Of a DNA stretch of 64,000 bases, positions 39,675 to 50,585 are shown one piece after another. Below the pieces are notes generated by a model. The model had not been told where the DNA came from. It did not search any database and saw only the letters and a list, made by a program, of their open reading frames with translations. The stretch covers positions 992,001-1,056,000 of the forward strand of contig JAACJK010000220.1 in the NCBI GenBank assembly GCA_013368325.1. The letters are read 5' to 3'. Position 1 is the first letter of the stretch, and every line of letters starts with the position of its first letter. Made by a program: the position numbers and the translations under genes. The stretch comes from Ephemerocybe angulata (lineage: Eukaryota > Basidiomycota > Agaricomycetes > Agaricales > Psathyrellaceae).

Positions 39675-42600
39675 TCAACGGTGATCAGGGGGAAGTGGGT
39701 CTAATCCTCGAGAGAGATGACAGGACTGGCGAGATTAGCCTAACCCAAGTCGTGAGACCCACAGAGAGCGTATTCAGCCAAGAAGAGTTACAGAGAGCAT
39801 ATCTACAGTCGTACTTCGAGGGAACTCCAGAAGGCGACGAAGATGACAGAAAAGGACGAGAGGTATTTCAAAACTACCTCTCGACTATAGAAAACCCAGA
39901 TAGTGAAAAGAGAGTACAGTTAGTCGTGGAGACGCAACCAGCGATGACCTCCCAAGATCAGAAAGCGAAAGCCAAGGTCAAGGGAGTCTCGAAGGGCACG
40001 AAATACAAGAAGGTGGCTGATAAAGTCAAACCGGTTATGGGGCACTTAGACGAGAGGTTTCGCATCATTAGGGACATTAAAGGTGACCCGCTCGCGAACC
40101 TCCCTGAGCTGCCAACTAGGCCTTCGGAGTTCAAACCCACTGGGCGCTACACACAAGAGAGGAAGGAGGACATGGACAAGCTGCATAAAGGGGACTTCTT
40201 GTGGGACGAAGAAAGGAAACTACTACATAACTTCGTCTCGATACATGAAGAAGGCTTCGCTTGGGACGATTCAGAAAGGGGGAGCTTTAAACCAGAGTTC
40301 TTCCCGCCAGTCGAGATACCCACGACCCCTCACACCCCTTGGGCGCTTAGAAACATTCCTATTCCCCCAGGCTTGTATGATCGCGTGTGTGCCATGATCA
40401 AGAGCAAAATAGATGCCGGAGTGTACGAGCCTTCGAACTCATCGTACAGGTCGAGGTGGTTTTGCGTGTTGAAGAAAGATGGAGAGAGTCTGAGGATTGT
40501 ACACAGCTTAGAGCCGCTGAACGCAGTTACAATCGCTCACTCGGGAGTGCCCCCAGCAACGGAAGAGTTAGCGAGTAAGTTCGCAGGAAGGTCGTGTGGA
40601 GGCTGTCTGGATCTATATGTAGGATACGACGAGAGGTTATTATCACCTTCCTCGCGAGACCTCACCACATTCCAAACACCCTTCGGTGCGATGAGATTGG
40701 TAACCCTACCCATGGGATGGACCAATTCCGTGCCCATCTTCCACGACGATGTCACCCATATCTTACAAGAAGAAATACCAGAAGTCACTTGGCCGTTTTT
40801 GGATGATGTGCCCGTAGGTGGACCTCGTACTAGATACGAGAAAGCCGACGGTACGTGCGAGACTATACCCGAGAACCCTGGTATCCGAAGATTTGTATGG
40901 GAGCATTTCCAGAATCTCAACCGTGTAGTGGAGAGAATGAAGTACAGCGGCGGCACATTCTCAGGAAAGAAGTCCGTACTGTGCGCAGACGAGTTTGTGG
41001 TGGTTGGCCATTTATGTACCTATGAAGGTCGAAAACCACTGCCAGAGAGAGTAGGTGTCATCGAGAGGTGGGGACCTTGTCAGTCTGTCAGCGATGTCCG
41101 CGCCTTCCTAGGAACAGTGGGGACGATGAGAATATTTATCCGTGACTATGCTAAACGCGCAGACGCGATCCAGAAGCTGACAAGGATTGACCAACCGTTC
41201 GAGTGGGGAGAAGCTCAGGACGCCGCGATGCGAGACTTAAAGGATGCAGTCCGAGACGCACCATGCCTAAGATCCCTGGACTATGATGTTAACACCGAGA
41301 TCAAGCTCTCAGTAGACACGTCCTACAAAGCGATCGGCTGGTACATAAGTCAACAAGACATTGCAGACCTTAAGAAGTGGTGGTACGCGCGGTTCGGCTC
41401 GACTACCATGACTCCGCGCGAGGCTCGCTACTCCCAACCAAAACGAGAGTTATTCGGATTGATGAGAGCATTGCAGGAGAACAAATACTGGCTCATTGGC
41501 TGCAGACGTCTAGTGGTAGAAACCGATGCTCAATACATTAAAGGAATGCTCAACAATCCGGAAATGGGTCCTAACGCTACCATTAACCGATGGATTGAGA
41601 ACATTCTGATGTATCACTTCGAGCTACGGCACGTAGCAGGCAAGACCTTTGCCGCGGATGGACTTTCCAGGCGTGATCGCATGCCCGAGGATCCGCCGCA
41701 CCAGCCCTACGACCACCAAGGAGAATCGGGCGACGGACTGAGAGGATACTCGAAACCTAACCCAGAGGATCCGGACCCGCTCGACTTCGAGGACTTCAAA
41801 CATGAGATTGACACGCGAGGAGGATATCTCCTCAATGTCACGATCCCTGAAGCCGATTTCGAGGATGACAGAGTTCTGACTGGTGTCTCGCGACATGTCC
41901 GAACGGCGACGCGAGCACAGTTGGTCAACGTCGAGATGTTGCCAGATGCAGAGTTGAAAATGGATGAAGAAGAGATAGAGGCGTACGATGACGCGAGACG
42001 ATCCCAACAAGCGCGGGACACAGACGAGCGCCTACCCAAAATAGCTAAGTGGCTAAAGGGGCCGCTACAAGCGCCCGAGGGATTGAAGCCGGCAGATGTG
42101 GGCAAGTGGGTCCGAGAGTGCAGCCATTACTTCGAAAAAGAAGGAAAGCTGTATCGAAGACAAACTGGTCACCCACAGCTAGTTGTGCCTAAGGAGAACC
42201 GTATGTACATGATGAGGGCCGCACACGACGCACTTGGACACCGAGGCGCGTGGGCCACCACTCAGGTTCTACTGAAGCGCTTCTGGTGGCCTGAACTCGA
42301 AGGAGATGTGAACTGGTATGTAAAGACCTGTCACGTTTGCCAGCTGAGGACAAAGCTACTGTTGAAGATCCCACCACAAGTCACGGATACTCCGTCGATC
42401 TTCCAAGTGTTGCACGCGGATGTGTTGCAAATGACTCCCGCGAGCAACGGCTGCAAGTACATTGTGCATGGTCGGTGTGCGCTGTCTTCTTGGATGGAGG
42501 GCAAGCCCTTGAAAGAAGAAACAGGCGCACAGATCGGCGCGTGGTTATTGGAGATCATCACGAGATGGGGATGCATGAGGGAGATTGTTACGGACAATGG

Positions 42601-43420
42601 AGGCGCGTTCGTGAAGGCTACGAAATGGCTTGAGGATAAGTATGGCATTAAGGGAATTAAGATCTCGCCGTACAACTCTAAGGCCAATGGTCGGATCGAG
42701 CGTCCCCACTACGACGTCCGCGACATGCTGTTCAAGGCAACCAATGGTGTCGCGAAGCAATGGTACTGGTACTTCCAACACATTATGTGGGCGGACCGCG
42801 TTACGGTACGACGTCGATTCGGAGTCTCTCCGTTCTTCATGGTCACCGGCGCGGAACCAGTTCTGCCATTAGACATCCAGGAAGCAACTTGGCTAGTCGA
42901 GCCTCCAAGCGGTCCTATGACCACAGAGGAGCTTCTGGCGCAGCGCGCGAAGGGCTTAGCTAAGCATAAGGACTTAGTCGAGAACATGAGGAGTCGAGTT
43001 GATAAGGAGAAAAGAGAACGCGTCGTGAAGTACGAAAAGGAGTATGCACGGACAATCCGAGACTTCAAATTCAAACGCGGGGACTTAGTATTAATGCGCA
43101 ATACGAGTATTGAGAAAAGCCTCGACAAGAAAATGAAGCCACGGTATTTAGGCCCTTTGGTGGTGATTGCGCGTAATAAGGGAGGAGCGTACATTCTCGC
43201 AGAAATGGATGGTGCCGTCTTGCAGAGCGCCGTGGGTGCCTTCAGAGTCATCCCATATCACGCGAGAAAACGCATTCCTCTCCCTGCGTCAATCCATGAC
43301 TTCATCGACATAGAGCCGTCCACGCTGGAAGAGATGGAAGAAGAGTCGGAAACAGGGTACATTGAGGACTTAGCATTTAAAGGAATGCCGAGAGGTGACC
43401 CCGAGGAAGACGACGATTAG
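39650..43420 (+). CDS. pol: Element A Pol (RT-RNase H-IN)
   Basis: About 1256 codons, no early ATG, entered by frameshift at 39650. Reverse transcriptase: RWFCVLKKDGESLRIVHSLE, GAMRLVTLPMGWTN and a PFLDDVPVGG catalytic box (FLDD rather than the common YxDD). RNase H: IKLSVDTSYKAIGWYIS, VVETDAQYIKGML. Integrase: HHCC zinc domain (HDALGHRGAWAT..CHVCQLR), core acids D in VLHADVLQ, D in IVTDNGGAFV, E in NGRIERPHYD. There is no chromodomain; the C-terminus is acidic. The order RT before integrase is Ty3/Gypsy. The frame is intact. Confidence 0.92.
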   Translation, partial: KFSSLEDLINGDQGEVGLILERDDRTGEISLTQVVRPTESVFSQEELQRAYLQSYFEGTPEGDEDDRKGREVFQNYLSTIENPDSEKRVQLVVETQPAMTSQDQKAKAKVKGVSKGTKYKKVADKVKPVMGHLDERFRIIRDIKGDPLANLPELPTRPSEFKPTGRYTQERKEDMDKLHKGDFLWDEERKLLHNFVSIHEEGFAWDDSERGSFKPEFFPPVEIPTTPHTPWALRNIPIPPGLYDRVCAMIKSKIDAGVYEPSNSSYRSRWFCVLKKDGESLRIVHSLEPLNAVTIAHSGVPPATEELASKFAGRSCGGCLDLYVGYDERLLSPSSRDLTTFQTPFGAMRLVTLPMGWTNSVPIFHDDVTHILQEEIPEVTWPFLDDVPVGGPRTRYEKADGTCETIPENPGIRRFVWEHFQNLNRVVERMKYSGGTFSGKKSVLCADEFVVVGHLCTYEGRKPLPERVGVIERWGPCQSVSDVRAFLGTVGTMRIFIRDYAKRADAIQKLTRIDQPFEWGEAQDAAMRDLKDAVRDAPCLRSLDYDVNTEIKLSVDTSYKAIGWYISQQDIADLKKWWYARFGSTTMTPREARYSQPKRELFGLMRALQENKYWLIGCRRLVVETDAQYIKGMLNNPEMGPNATINRWIENILMYHFELRHVAGKTFAADGLSRRDRMPEDPPHQPYDHQGESGDGLRGYSKPNPEDPDPLDFEDFKHEIDTRGGYLLNVTIPEADFEDDRVLTGVSRHVRTATRAQLVNVEMLPDAELKMDEEEIEAYDDARRSQQARDTDERLPKIAKWLKGPLQAPEGLKPADVGKWVRECSHYFEKEGKLYRRQTGHPQLVVPKENRMYMMRAAHDALGHRGAWATTQVLLKRFWWPELEGDVNWYVKTCHVCQLRTKLLLKIPPQVTDTPSIFQVLHADVLQMTPASNGCKYIVHGRCALSSWMEGKPLKEETGAQIGAWLLEIITRWGCMREIVTDNGGAFVKATKWLEDKYGIKGIKISPYNSKANGRIERPHYDVRDMLFKATNGVAKQWYWYFQHIMWADRVTVRRRFGVSPFFMVTGAEPVLPLDIQEATWLVEPPSGPMTTEELLAQRAKGLAKHKDLVENMRSRVDKEKRERVVKYEKEYARTIRDFKFKRGDLVLMRNTSIEKSLDKKMKPRYLGPLVVIARNKGGAYILAEMDGAVLQSAVGAFRVIPYHARKRIPLPASIHDFIDIEPSTLEEMEEESETGYIEDLAFKGMPRGDPEEDDD

Positions 43421-43731
43421 GTCGAGAGGTTCGCAGAGTCATCGAGGACGATGATTTTTTAGTTGGGGGGAGAGAGAGGGTACTACCCGAACTCAATACT
43501 TAACATAAAGATTATCTTACTCCGAAATTTTGCGATTTTAGAGAAAGGTCCAAACGAGAATCATATTGACATCGAAAGCGGAAAACTAGAGAGCAAAAAC
43601 CGTTCGAAGGGACTACGCGATTAGACTAAAGCTGGTTCAGCGGATCCAAGACTACTAAAGCGAACCTAAGTAGAGGTAGAAGGAGCAGAAGAAGAAGCAG
43701 CCGAGTTGTCGTTGAGAGAAAGAAGAGAAGC

Positions 43732-44048
43732 TCTTATCCTAATCGGACGTAGTCGAACCTCAGCAAACGGAAAAGAGAAAGAGCTCGAGTGATATTCACC
43801 TAATCGGACGTAGTCGACTAGGAAGAGAGGATAAGTACATATAATACGAGAAAAGGACAAAGAAACACGTACACCTCAGCAAACGGAAAAGAGAAAGAGC
43901 TGAGGTGTACAAACGAGCAAAGGAACGTAGATATAGTAAGTGCGCGTGAGAAAGAGAAGCAAAAGCAAGACAGCGAAACGTATGAACAAGAGACAGGAAG
44001 AAAAGGAAACGGTAGAGCCATGTATGGGTAAGACCGTATACGCTAACA
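43732..44048 (-). repeat. 3' LTR of element C
   Basis: 317 bp. It contains an internal ~35-bp near-direct repeat (AACCTCAGCAAACGGAAAAG.. twice) and repeated CTAATCGGACGTAGTCGA units. Confidence 0.93.
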
Positions 44049-44058
44049 CACCCCCTTC
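44049..44058 (-). promoter_or_regulatory. Polypurine tract of element C
   Basis: Minus strand GAAGGGGGTG directly before the 3' LTR. Confidence 0.7.
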
Positions 44059-47000
44059 ATACGGAGAGCAAAGGAAGAGGAGAAAGCCCAAGATCATCAC
44101 GAAGAACGGAAAAAATAGGAAACGACAACGGCTTTGTGAAAATATCAGCAGTCATAAGGGCAGATGGACACCAATGAGTAACGAAAAGATCGGAACGTAA
44201 AAGGTCACGAATGAAATGATAACGGACATCAATATGTTTAGACCGAGTAGAAACAACATCAGACGAAGCGAGATGAAGTGTGGATTGATTGTCAACATAA
44301 AAGGGAAAAGGCGAAGGGAAAGGTAAGTCCAAAGCAGTAAGAACAAGGCGATACCAGAGTCCATGCCTCATCGCATGTGCAAGGGAGTAATACTCTGCCT
44401 CCGTAGAGGACAAAGCAACAGCCCTTTGGCGAACTGCAGACCATGCGACAAGGCAGTCCTCGTAAAAGAAGCAATAACCCGAAACACTCTTGCGCTCGGA
44501 CTCATCAGACGCCCAATCCGCATCAGACATCCCACAGGTCGGCGCACGCCTATACGAGGGGTCTCCATCGATGCGAGCACGAGAGGCTGGGTAGGCAATG
44601 GCGTATGTTCGCGTACCAGCTAGGTACCTCAAGACGCCCTTCGCAGCCTTGAACAACTGAAGGTTCGGCTTCGAGTTGTATTGGCCGAGGGACATGGCTG
44701 CAAAGGCAATATCCGGGCGAGTTGTCGTGGCAAGGTACGAAAGGATACCAACGATGGTCTGGTATTCTTTCTTGAGGTGATCGTCATCGCGGAATGCCGG
44801 AGTGGGGTCGGATGCGTCAGGTTCAGAGGTGGCGATGGTGTGAACGGAAGCCTTCAATGGGACTCTGTTGGGTTTGCAGTCGAGGAGGTTGTACTGGGCA
44901 AGAACGTCCGAGACGTATCCCTCCTGAGAGAGCCAGAGCCGGCGAGAGGCACGGTCGCGAGTGATGCGAACGCCGAGGTATATAACCGCGTCTCCCATAT
45001 CGACAACTTCGATTCCACACTCAACCATGCGGCGAACAAGCCATACGTGCGCCTCTGGGACGTTGGTAATGACAAGGCCATCGTCGACATGTACAGGGAC
45101 AATGATGATGATAGGGGAGCCATCAACAGGCATGGGGACAGACTCGGGGTCGGGGGATTCGACGAAGACAGCCAACCACACGGCATGCTCGATGTCAAGG
45201 TGCTTGAAGCCAATGCGGACCATGATAGCGTCGAGGAAAGTGTAGAACTCGTAAGCCGACTCTCGAAGTCCATATAGTGCGACACATAGCTTCAAGACGA
45301 GGATGGGATCTTTTTCGGGGTATCCGGGGATCTGTTTGCAGTAGACTTCAGACGTAAGGGGTGCATGAAGGAATGCGGTCTTGACGTCGAAGCTTTTGAT
45401 CTCCCAGTCCCGTATGGTAGCGAAAGCGAGTCCCTGTCGGATGGTGTTCATCGTCGCAACTGGAGCGTAAACCGGACCTGGGTAGTCAGCAGGGTCCTGA
45501 AGGTCACCACGAGCCGTAAGTCGAGCCTTCGCCGTCCCGTCTCCCTTTATCGCATAGACCCAATTGAGGGGAAGCGCCTTCCTACCCTCCGGAAGGAGGC
45601 AAGGTCTGAACGCACCGCGCTTCCGAAGCGAGACAACCTCCCTACCCATGGCCCCATCCCATATCGTCGAATCCTCCCGAGCGGTGGCCTCCCAGAAGGT
45701 TCGAGGCGGGCGCGAAAGGTCATAAAACTTGACACGGGGGTTATGGAAGCGGGTACGGTCGGCGTGAGTGGATAACAGCGCGTGAACAAGAATAACATCC
45801 GGTTCAAAGTCAAATAAAGAGGTCTCGAAAGATGAATCAAAAGAAAGAGAAGACGAAGACTCGTACGAAAGAAGAGTAAGTATTGAAGTGGAAGAAAGAT
45901 AGCTAAAAGCGAATTTAGAAACTTGAAGAGGACGCGGGCGAAGAGAACGAATGCGCTCGTCCCGCTGGGACACCAAACGAGAAACCTTATCAGTAACAGG
46001 AGAATCGCGGTCAGAAAGGAATGGAATAACAGAAGGGTCATGAGAAGAAGGGGAAGTATCGTTAAGGATTTCACGAGTGATATACGGTAAAGAATCAGAA
46101 GGGGATTTCGGCGAACGAAGACGACCAGGCACATTTTCATAAAAGATCGCATCACGGGTAGTCGTCTTCTTACCATCGAGAGAGATGACCACCCAGCCCA
46201 AGGTACCCTCGCGAAAACCAATGAAAATTGCGGGGTACCTCATCATATCTCCCTTCTTTCGAAGTTCCTTCGGAATAATAGGGAAACAAAGGCAACCAAA
46301 AACCCGGAGAAGAGAAAGGTCGGGTTTGGCACCATAGAATCGCTCATATGGGGTCATGTTGCGGGGAAGGGTAGTGGTCGGAATACGGTTGCGGACGTGC
46401 GCTGCGTAGAGGGCTGCGTATCCCCAATACGATGCTGGTAGGTCAGAATCTGCGAGCAAGGTTTGGATCGTGTCCTCAATCGTGCGGACGAACCTCTCTG
46501 CTTTACCATTCTGGGAATGAGCATATGCAACCGTCTCCTGAAATGCCACCCCAATCGACGTCAGATAATCCCCAAGAGCACCCTTGGTGAGCTCAGGCGC
46601 GCCGTCAAAACGAATGCGACGAATCTTCCGTGTGTGTGTGGAAGTGCTCGCTGCCAGCTCCCAGGCTGCCTGCATGGTCTTGAAGACGGCAAGAGTTTCC
46701 TCCCCAGAGCGGGTGGCAGTGAGAGCGACGTGGCAGAGGTTGGAGTAATCATCGACGATGATGAGGGCGTAGCGCTTTTTGTCAGGGGTGAGCGTAGGGA
46801 ATGGGCCTGCATAATCGCCATGAAGAAGCTCCAATAGCTCCGACGCGCGATGACCGAAGTGGTCGTAGGGGCGTTGAGGACGTTTTCCGACGACACAAGA
46901 GGTGCATGGTTCGGTAAGAAAGCGACCTGCAGTCTTCACGCCCACAGCATAGTCGTGGTTGAGAAGCTCTCGCACGCTGTCCATCCCGGCATGTGCAACA

Positions 47001-50000
47001 CGTCGGTGCCAAAGGTGGGGCGATGCCGCAACGGAGGCAATTGCCGTAGTAGGAGGCCTTTCGATATACTCGACGATTGGCGGGGTGACGAAGTGAAGAT
47101 ATAGGAATGGGAGGCGATGCACCATCGTGGTCTGTAAGTTGAGGCCTCGAAGCTCCGGAACAGTAAACGCTTCCGGGAAGGAGACGATGCAACTGGGACC
47201 TGCCACAAAGTGGGTCTCCACCCCCTTCTCCAAGAGCGCACCAACCGAGAGCAGGTTGATAGGGAGGTCTGGGCAAAACAAGCAGCCCTTCAACGACAAG
47301 GTCACCTCGGCATCCCCATAGACCACCACAAACTTAACACTCCCACCCCCTTGAGACCGGAATTCACCGCAATTGGCCGTCCCAACCGAAACACGAAAGT
47401 CATCCGAGTCATCGAAGTCCCAAAATAGCGCACGGTCATGGAACATATGGTTCGAGCAGCCCGAGTCGAGCAAAGCATTGAATTGGTCAAGGAGGGGAGC
47501 AAGGGCAGACTCTGACTTAGGCAGACGTGGTGCTTGACCATCCGAATCGTGACCACCCGGCGCGAGAGCAGGCGCAGCAAAGTACAAGTCAGCAGCGATG
47601 TTCTTATTAATCATGGCAAAAGACGCGTGATGTCCACTAGGTACAGGCGCGCCCCCAGCTTTACCAGCCGGGGGCGGAGCAGGAGCAGGTGCCGATGTAG
47701 GTGTGGGTGTAGGTACATGCGCCGGAGGGGCCGAGTCCTGGTGCGGCTGAGTGGGTGCAGAAGCCGCAGGAGGGATGGTGGATGCAATGGCTGCCGTGTG
47801 CCGAGGAGCAGGTGCCGTCGTCGCCTTCTTCGCCGCCCTCGCCTCCCGTTTTCTAGCCCTAACCTCCTCCTCCTTTCCTTCCATAACGCCCCCTGGCCTA
47901 AAGCAATCCGCAGCGTCATGAGTAGTCGACTGGCAGTTGGAGCAGTGGAATTTCGAAGTCGAGGTGGGTTGGTTGGTGGAGGATGTGGGATTTCCAGTGG
48001 GAGTCGAAGCGGAAGAGCCGCCCTGAGAGCGGGCGTTGCCCTTGCGGGTTTGGTGATAGGCCTGGCGCGATTGGTTCTGGGAGCGAACACGAAGCTCGAT
48101 CTGCTGTGCGTCGGCGATGGCAGACGTGATGTCGACATAGCGGCCGGTGTTAACAGCATTGGTGATGGCCGACACCAAAGGAACGTAGTTGGGATCCGTG
48201 GCCGGCAATCCGAGTGCAAACATGTTGAGGAAACGGCGTTCGTCGATAGAGAATGTCGAGCTGCGCATCACCCCCAGCTTTTCCAACCAGTTCCGCGTAT
48301 ACTCCTGAACGGAAACTTGAGAGCAAGACGTACGGAATAGTTCCGTCTCCATGGCTGCAAAAGTCGAGTAGTCGTTCAATCCATACCGCTGGAGGATCCA
48401 GTAGTAGATCTCCCGCGCGGCGACGCGAGAGACACCCGTGGAGGACGGCGCCAGCATTCGGACCGAAGGGGCAAGCTTCTCCAACAAAACACTGCTCATG
48501 ACCCCATCCACCTTCCACCAAGCATCCTGCGCAGCCGGTTCCTGGGGCATAGGCGAAGGGAATAGGCCCGAGACGTATGGGGCGCCAGGAGGAGGATCAG
48601 GTGCAACATGTGGCCACAGTCCGTTATCCACCGCGATCCGTTGTACCTCGGCATGCCATGCACCAAAGTCGCCAGCGTTCGCAAGAACCTTGACTGTATC
48701 AAGCGACGGCTTCTTTTTGTCATGGTGGACCTGGACAATGTAGGGTTGTGGCGGAGGGGCTGGGAATTGATATGGCTGCTGAGGGAAAGGCGGTGGTGGT
48801 GGAGGACCAGGATGCTGAGGGAAAGGCGGTGGCGGTGGAGGACCAGGATGAAAGGCGTTGTATGGCTGAGGAGGGTAACCGAAAGGTTGGGGTGGAGGTG
48901 GAGGTGGAGGCACCGGTGTTCGGGGTGCATGACCACCAGGGAACTGACGCTGATCGAAAGGACCGGGTCCATAGTAGTTCGCATATTCGTCATGGGCAAG
49001 AACCGAGTCAGGGCGAAGCGCAGGAGAAGGGGGAGGAAAATCCTGGAATCCCCATCGCGGTGTCCCACGCACGGATCCCAACTCGGATAGGCGACGATGA
49101 GGAGCGGGAACGTGTGGTTGCCCTCCACACCATTGAAGGCGAGAAGGGGCCGAATGGACCGAGGTGGGCGAATGAAGCGTCGAGGAAGATGAGAGTACTG
49201 AAGAGGCAGTCGACGATGGACGTGGCACCTCCTTGTGTGTGAGAGCATCATGATCCGAATGGGTAACAGATGCCGGACGATGGGAATACATCGTTGATGA
49301 AGTCGATGAGCGACTCCAGTTAACGGCCGGCAGTCCAGTCAGGGAGCGGAGAGCAGACGCAGGAGAGAGTTGAGGGTCGGTCACATAAGAAAGAGAAGGG
49401 GTATAAGTAGGCAAAGTAGGAACTGGAGCATTAATCGGTCGACGAAAAGTAACATTTTTAAATTTGCCATTCTGCTCTATCGTCTCCTGGGACGAGGGCT
49501 CCCCATAATGAGACACCTCAGGCTGGTAGCTGCGAGGAGAACTATGAGACAAGGGATCGGACACATGTCCCCCCACGAGACCAGAAGAAGCGTTCGGAGC
49601 AACAAGATCATCGGTACCAAAAGTAAGAGAAGTGCAAGAAGGTGTAGGAAAATGAGACCTCGTGTCAAAATAAGGCGCACAGGAAGACAAAGAAGAAACA
49701 GGAACGTTCGTCGAAGATTCAACACGTAACAATAACCCTGAAGTAGAGTGGAGATCCCCAGAAGGGGGAGGTGAAAGATCATTTGAAGCTTCCGTGCCAG
49801 GGGCAGAAGGTGGAAGTTCGATCAAAGCTGGGTTTGCACTAACCGGCATCCCTGTACGAGTGGCAGATGAAGTCGAGGGCCGAGGACAGAGTCCTACGCT
49901 CGGATCATTGAAAAAAATTGGTTCAGAGGCACGACGCGCGTACGCAGAGGCACGACGAGTGTACTCTGTGGGACCAGTCTCGTCCGAAAAATAAGACTGA

Positions 50001-50200
50001 AGGATCCTAGTGGAGGCAGGTGGCGAAGAGGGCAAAGAAGCAGTCGAGTAATACGAAGGAGATGAAGTATAGGTGGTATTGGAATGAATGGAAGAATGAC
50101 CCTCAACCGTGTCCGAGCGAACGTGCGTACCAATATGACTGTTCATCGGCGGGGTAAGCTCCATCGACAATGTTCCCAACTCCTGGTCACTCTCGTGCAT
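44057..50200 (-). CDS. Element C Gag-Pol polyprotein (Copia)
   Basis: 2047 aa, single frame from ATG 50198-50200. A long Ser/Pro-rich N-terminal region (~1-490) precedes the Gag domain, then a zinc knuckle CSNCQSTTHDAADC, then protease ALLDSGCSNHMFHD (DSG). Pre-integrase: HLWHRRVAHAGMDSV..CTSCVVGK. Integrase core: D in LLHGDYAGPF, D in IRFDGAPELT, E in NGKAERFVRT. Reverse transcriptase: IKSFDVKTAFLHAPL, VPVHVDDGLVI (HVDD at the active site), then RNase H with GMSDADWASD, LSSTEAEYYSL, KHIDVRYHFIRDLL. Integrase before RT is the Copia order. The frame has no break. Confidence 0.95.
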   Translation of the reverse strand: MHESDQELGTLSMELTPPMNSHIGTHVRSDTVEGHSSIHSNTTYTSSPSYYSTASLPSSPPASTRILQSYFSDETGPTEYTRRASAYARRASEPIFFNDPSVGLCPRPSTSSATRTGMPVSANPALIELPPSAPGTEASNDLSPPPSGDLHSTSGLLLRVESSTNVPVSSLSSCAPYFDTRSHFPTPSCTSLTFGTDDLVAPNASSGLVGGHVSDPLSHSSPRSYQPEVSHYGEPSSQETIEQNGKFKNVTFRRPINAPVPTLPTYTPSLSYVTDPQLSPASALRSLTGLPAVNWSRSSTSSTMYSHRPASVTHSDHDALTHKEVPRPSSTASSVLSSSSTLHSPTSVHSAPSRLQWCGGQPHVPAPHRRLSELGSVRGTPRWGFQDFPPPSPALRPDSVLAHDEYANYYGPGPFDQRQFPGGHAPRTPVPPPPPPPQPFGYPPQPYNAFHPGPPPPPPFPQHPGPPPPPPFPQQPYQFPAPPPQPYIVQVHHDKKKPSLDTVKVLANAGDFGAWHAEVQRIAVDNGLWPHVAPDPPPGAPYVSGLFPSPMPQEPAAQDAWWKVDGVMSSVLLEKLAPSVRMLAPSSTGVSRVAAREIYYWILQRYGLNDYSTFAAMETELFRTSCSQVSVQEYTRNWLEKLGVMRSSTFSIDERRFLNMFALGLPATDPNYVPLVSAITNAVNTGRYVDITSAIADAQQIELRVRSQNQSRQAYHQTRKGNARSQGGSSASTPTGNPTSSTNQPTSTSKFHCSNCQSTTHDAADCFRPGGVMEGKEEEVRARKREARAAKKATTAPAPRHTAAIASTIPPAASAPTQPHQDSAPPAHVPTPTPTSAPAPAPPPAGKAGGAPVPSGHHASFAMINKNIAADLYFAAPALAPGGHDSDGQAPRLPKSESALAPLLDQFNALLDSGCSNHMFHDRALFWDFDDSDDFRVSVGTANCGEFRSQGGGSVKFVVVYGDAEVTLSLKGCLFCPDLPINLLSVGALLEKGVETHFVAGPSCIVSFPEAFTVPELRGLNLQTTMVHRLPFLYLHFVTPPIVEYIERPPTTAIASVAASPHLWHRRVAHAGMDSVRELLNHDYAVGVKTAGRFLTEPCTSCVVGKRPQRPYDHFGHRASELLELLHGDYAGPFPTLTPDKKRYALIIVDDYSNLCHVALTATRSGEETLAVFKTMQAAWELAASTSTHTRKIRRIRFDGAPELTKGALGDYLTSIGVAFQETVAYAHSQNGKAERFVRTIEDTIQTLLADSDLPASYWGYAALYAAHVRNRIPTTTLPRNMTPYERFYGAKPDLSLLRVFGCLCFPIIPKELRKKGDMMRYPAIFIGFREGTLGWVVISLDGKKTTTRDAIFYENVPGRLRSPKSPSDSLPYITREILNDTSPSSHDPSVIPFLSDRDSPVTDKVSRLVSQRDERIRSLRPRPLQVSKFAFSYLSSTSILTLLSYESSSSLSFDSSFETSLFDFEPDVILVHALLSTHADRTRFHNPRVKFYDLSRPPRTFWEATAREDSTIWDGAMGREVVSLRKRGAFRPCLLPEGRKALPLNWVYAIKGDGTAKARLTARGDLQDPADYPGPVYAPVATMNTIRQGLAFATIRDWEIKSFDVKTAFLHAPLTSEVYCKQIPGYPEKDPILVLKLCVALYGLRESAYEFYTFLDAIMVRIGFKHLDIEHAVWLAVFVESPDPESVPMPVDGSPIIIIVPVHVDDGLVITNVPEAHVWLVRRMVECGIEVVDMGDAVIYLGVRITRDRASRRLWLSQEGYVSDVLAQYNLLDCKPNRVPLKASVHTIATSEPDASDPTPAFRDDDHLKKEYQTIVGILSYLATTTRPDIAFAAMSLGQYNSKPNLQLFKAAKGVLRYLAGTRTYAIAYPASRARIDGDPSYRRAPTCGMSDADWASDESERKSVSGYCFFYEDCLVAWSAVRQRAVALSSTEAEYYSLAHAMRHGLWYRLVLTALDLPFPSPFPFYVDNQSTLHLASSDVVSTRSKHIDVRYHFIRDLLRSDLFVTHWCPSALMTADIFTKPLSFPIFSVLRDDLGLSPLPLLSV

Positions 50201-50254
50201 CTTGCTGATAGTGTTTTAAGGTTCTAGTGCGTCCAGGTCGTCTGATCGCTCAGA

Positions 50255-50268
50255 CGGGGCTCATAACT
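50255..50268 (-). promoter_or_regulatory. Primer-binding site of element C (initiator tRNA anticodon-loop type)
   Basis: Minus strand AGTTATGAGCCCCG adjoining the 5' LTR. It is complementary to the CAU-containing anticodon arm of initiator tRNA-Met rather than a tRNA 3' end, as in copia-type half-tRNA priming. Element D has the same 14 nt at 59315-59328. Confidence 0.7.
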
Positions 50269-50585
50269 TCTTATCCTAATCGGACGTAGTCGAACCTCAG
50301 CAAACGGAAAAGAGAAAGAGCTCGAGTGATATTCACCTAATCGGACGTAGTCGACTAGGAAGAGAGGATAAGTACATATAATACGAGAAAAGGACAAAGA
50401 AACACGTACACCTCAGCAAACGGAAAAGAGAAAGAGCTGAGGTGTACAAACGAGCAAAGGAACGTAGATATAGTAAGTGCGCGTGAGAAAGAGAAGCAAA
50501 AGCAAGACAGCGAAACGTATGAACAAGAGACAGGAAGAAAAGGAAACGGTAGAGCCATGTATGGGTAAGACCGTATACGCTAACA
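50269..50585 (-). repeat. 5' LTR of element C
   Basis: 317 bp, same as 43732-44048. Confidence 0.93.

Larger units (their letters stand above)
43732..50585 (-). mobile_element. Element C: Ty1/Copia retrotransposon nested in element A
   Basis: Two 317-bp LTRs (43732-44048, 50269-50585), identical by eye, TSD GAAGC (43727-43731, 50586-50590). One intact 2047-codon gag-pol on the minus strand. The LTR starts TGTTAGCG but ends ATAAGA rather than CA. The PBS matches an internal tRNA sequence and the PPT is GAAGGGGGTG. Intact ORF and identical LTRs indicate a very recent, possibly active copy. Confidence 0.95.
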
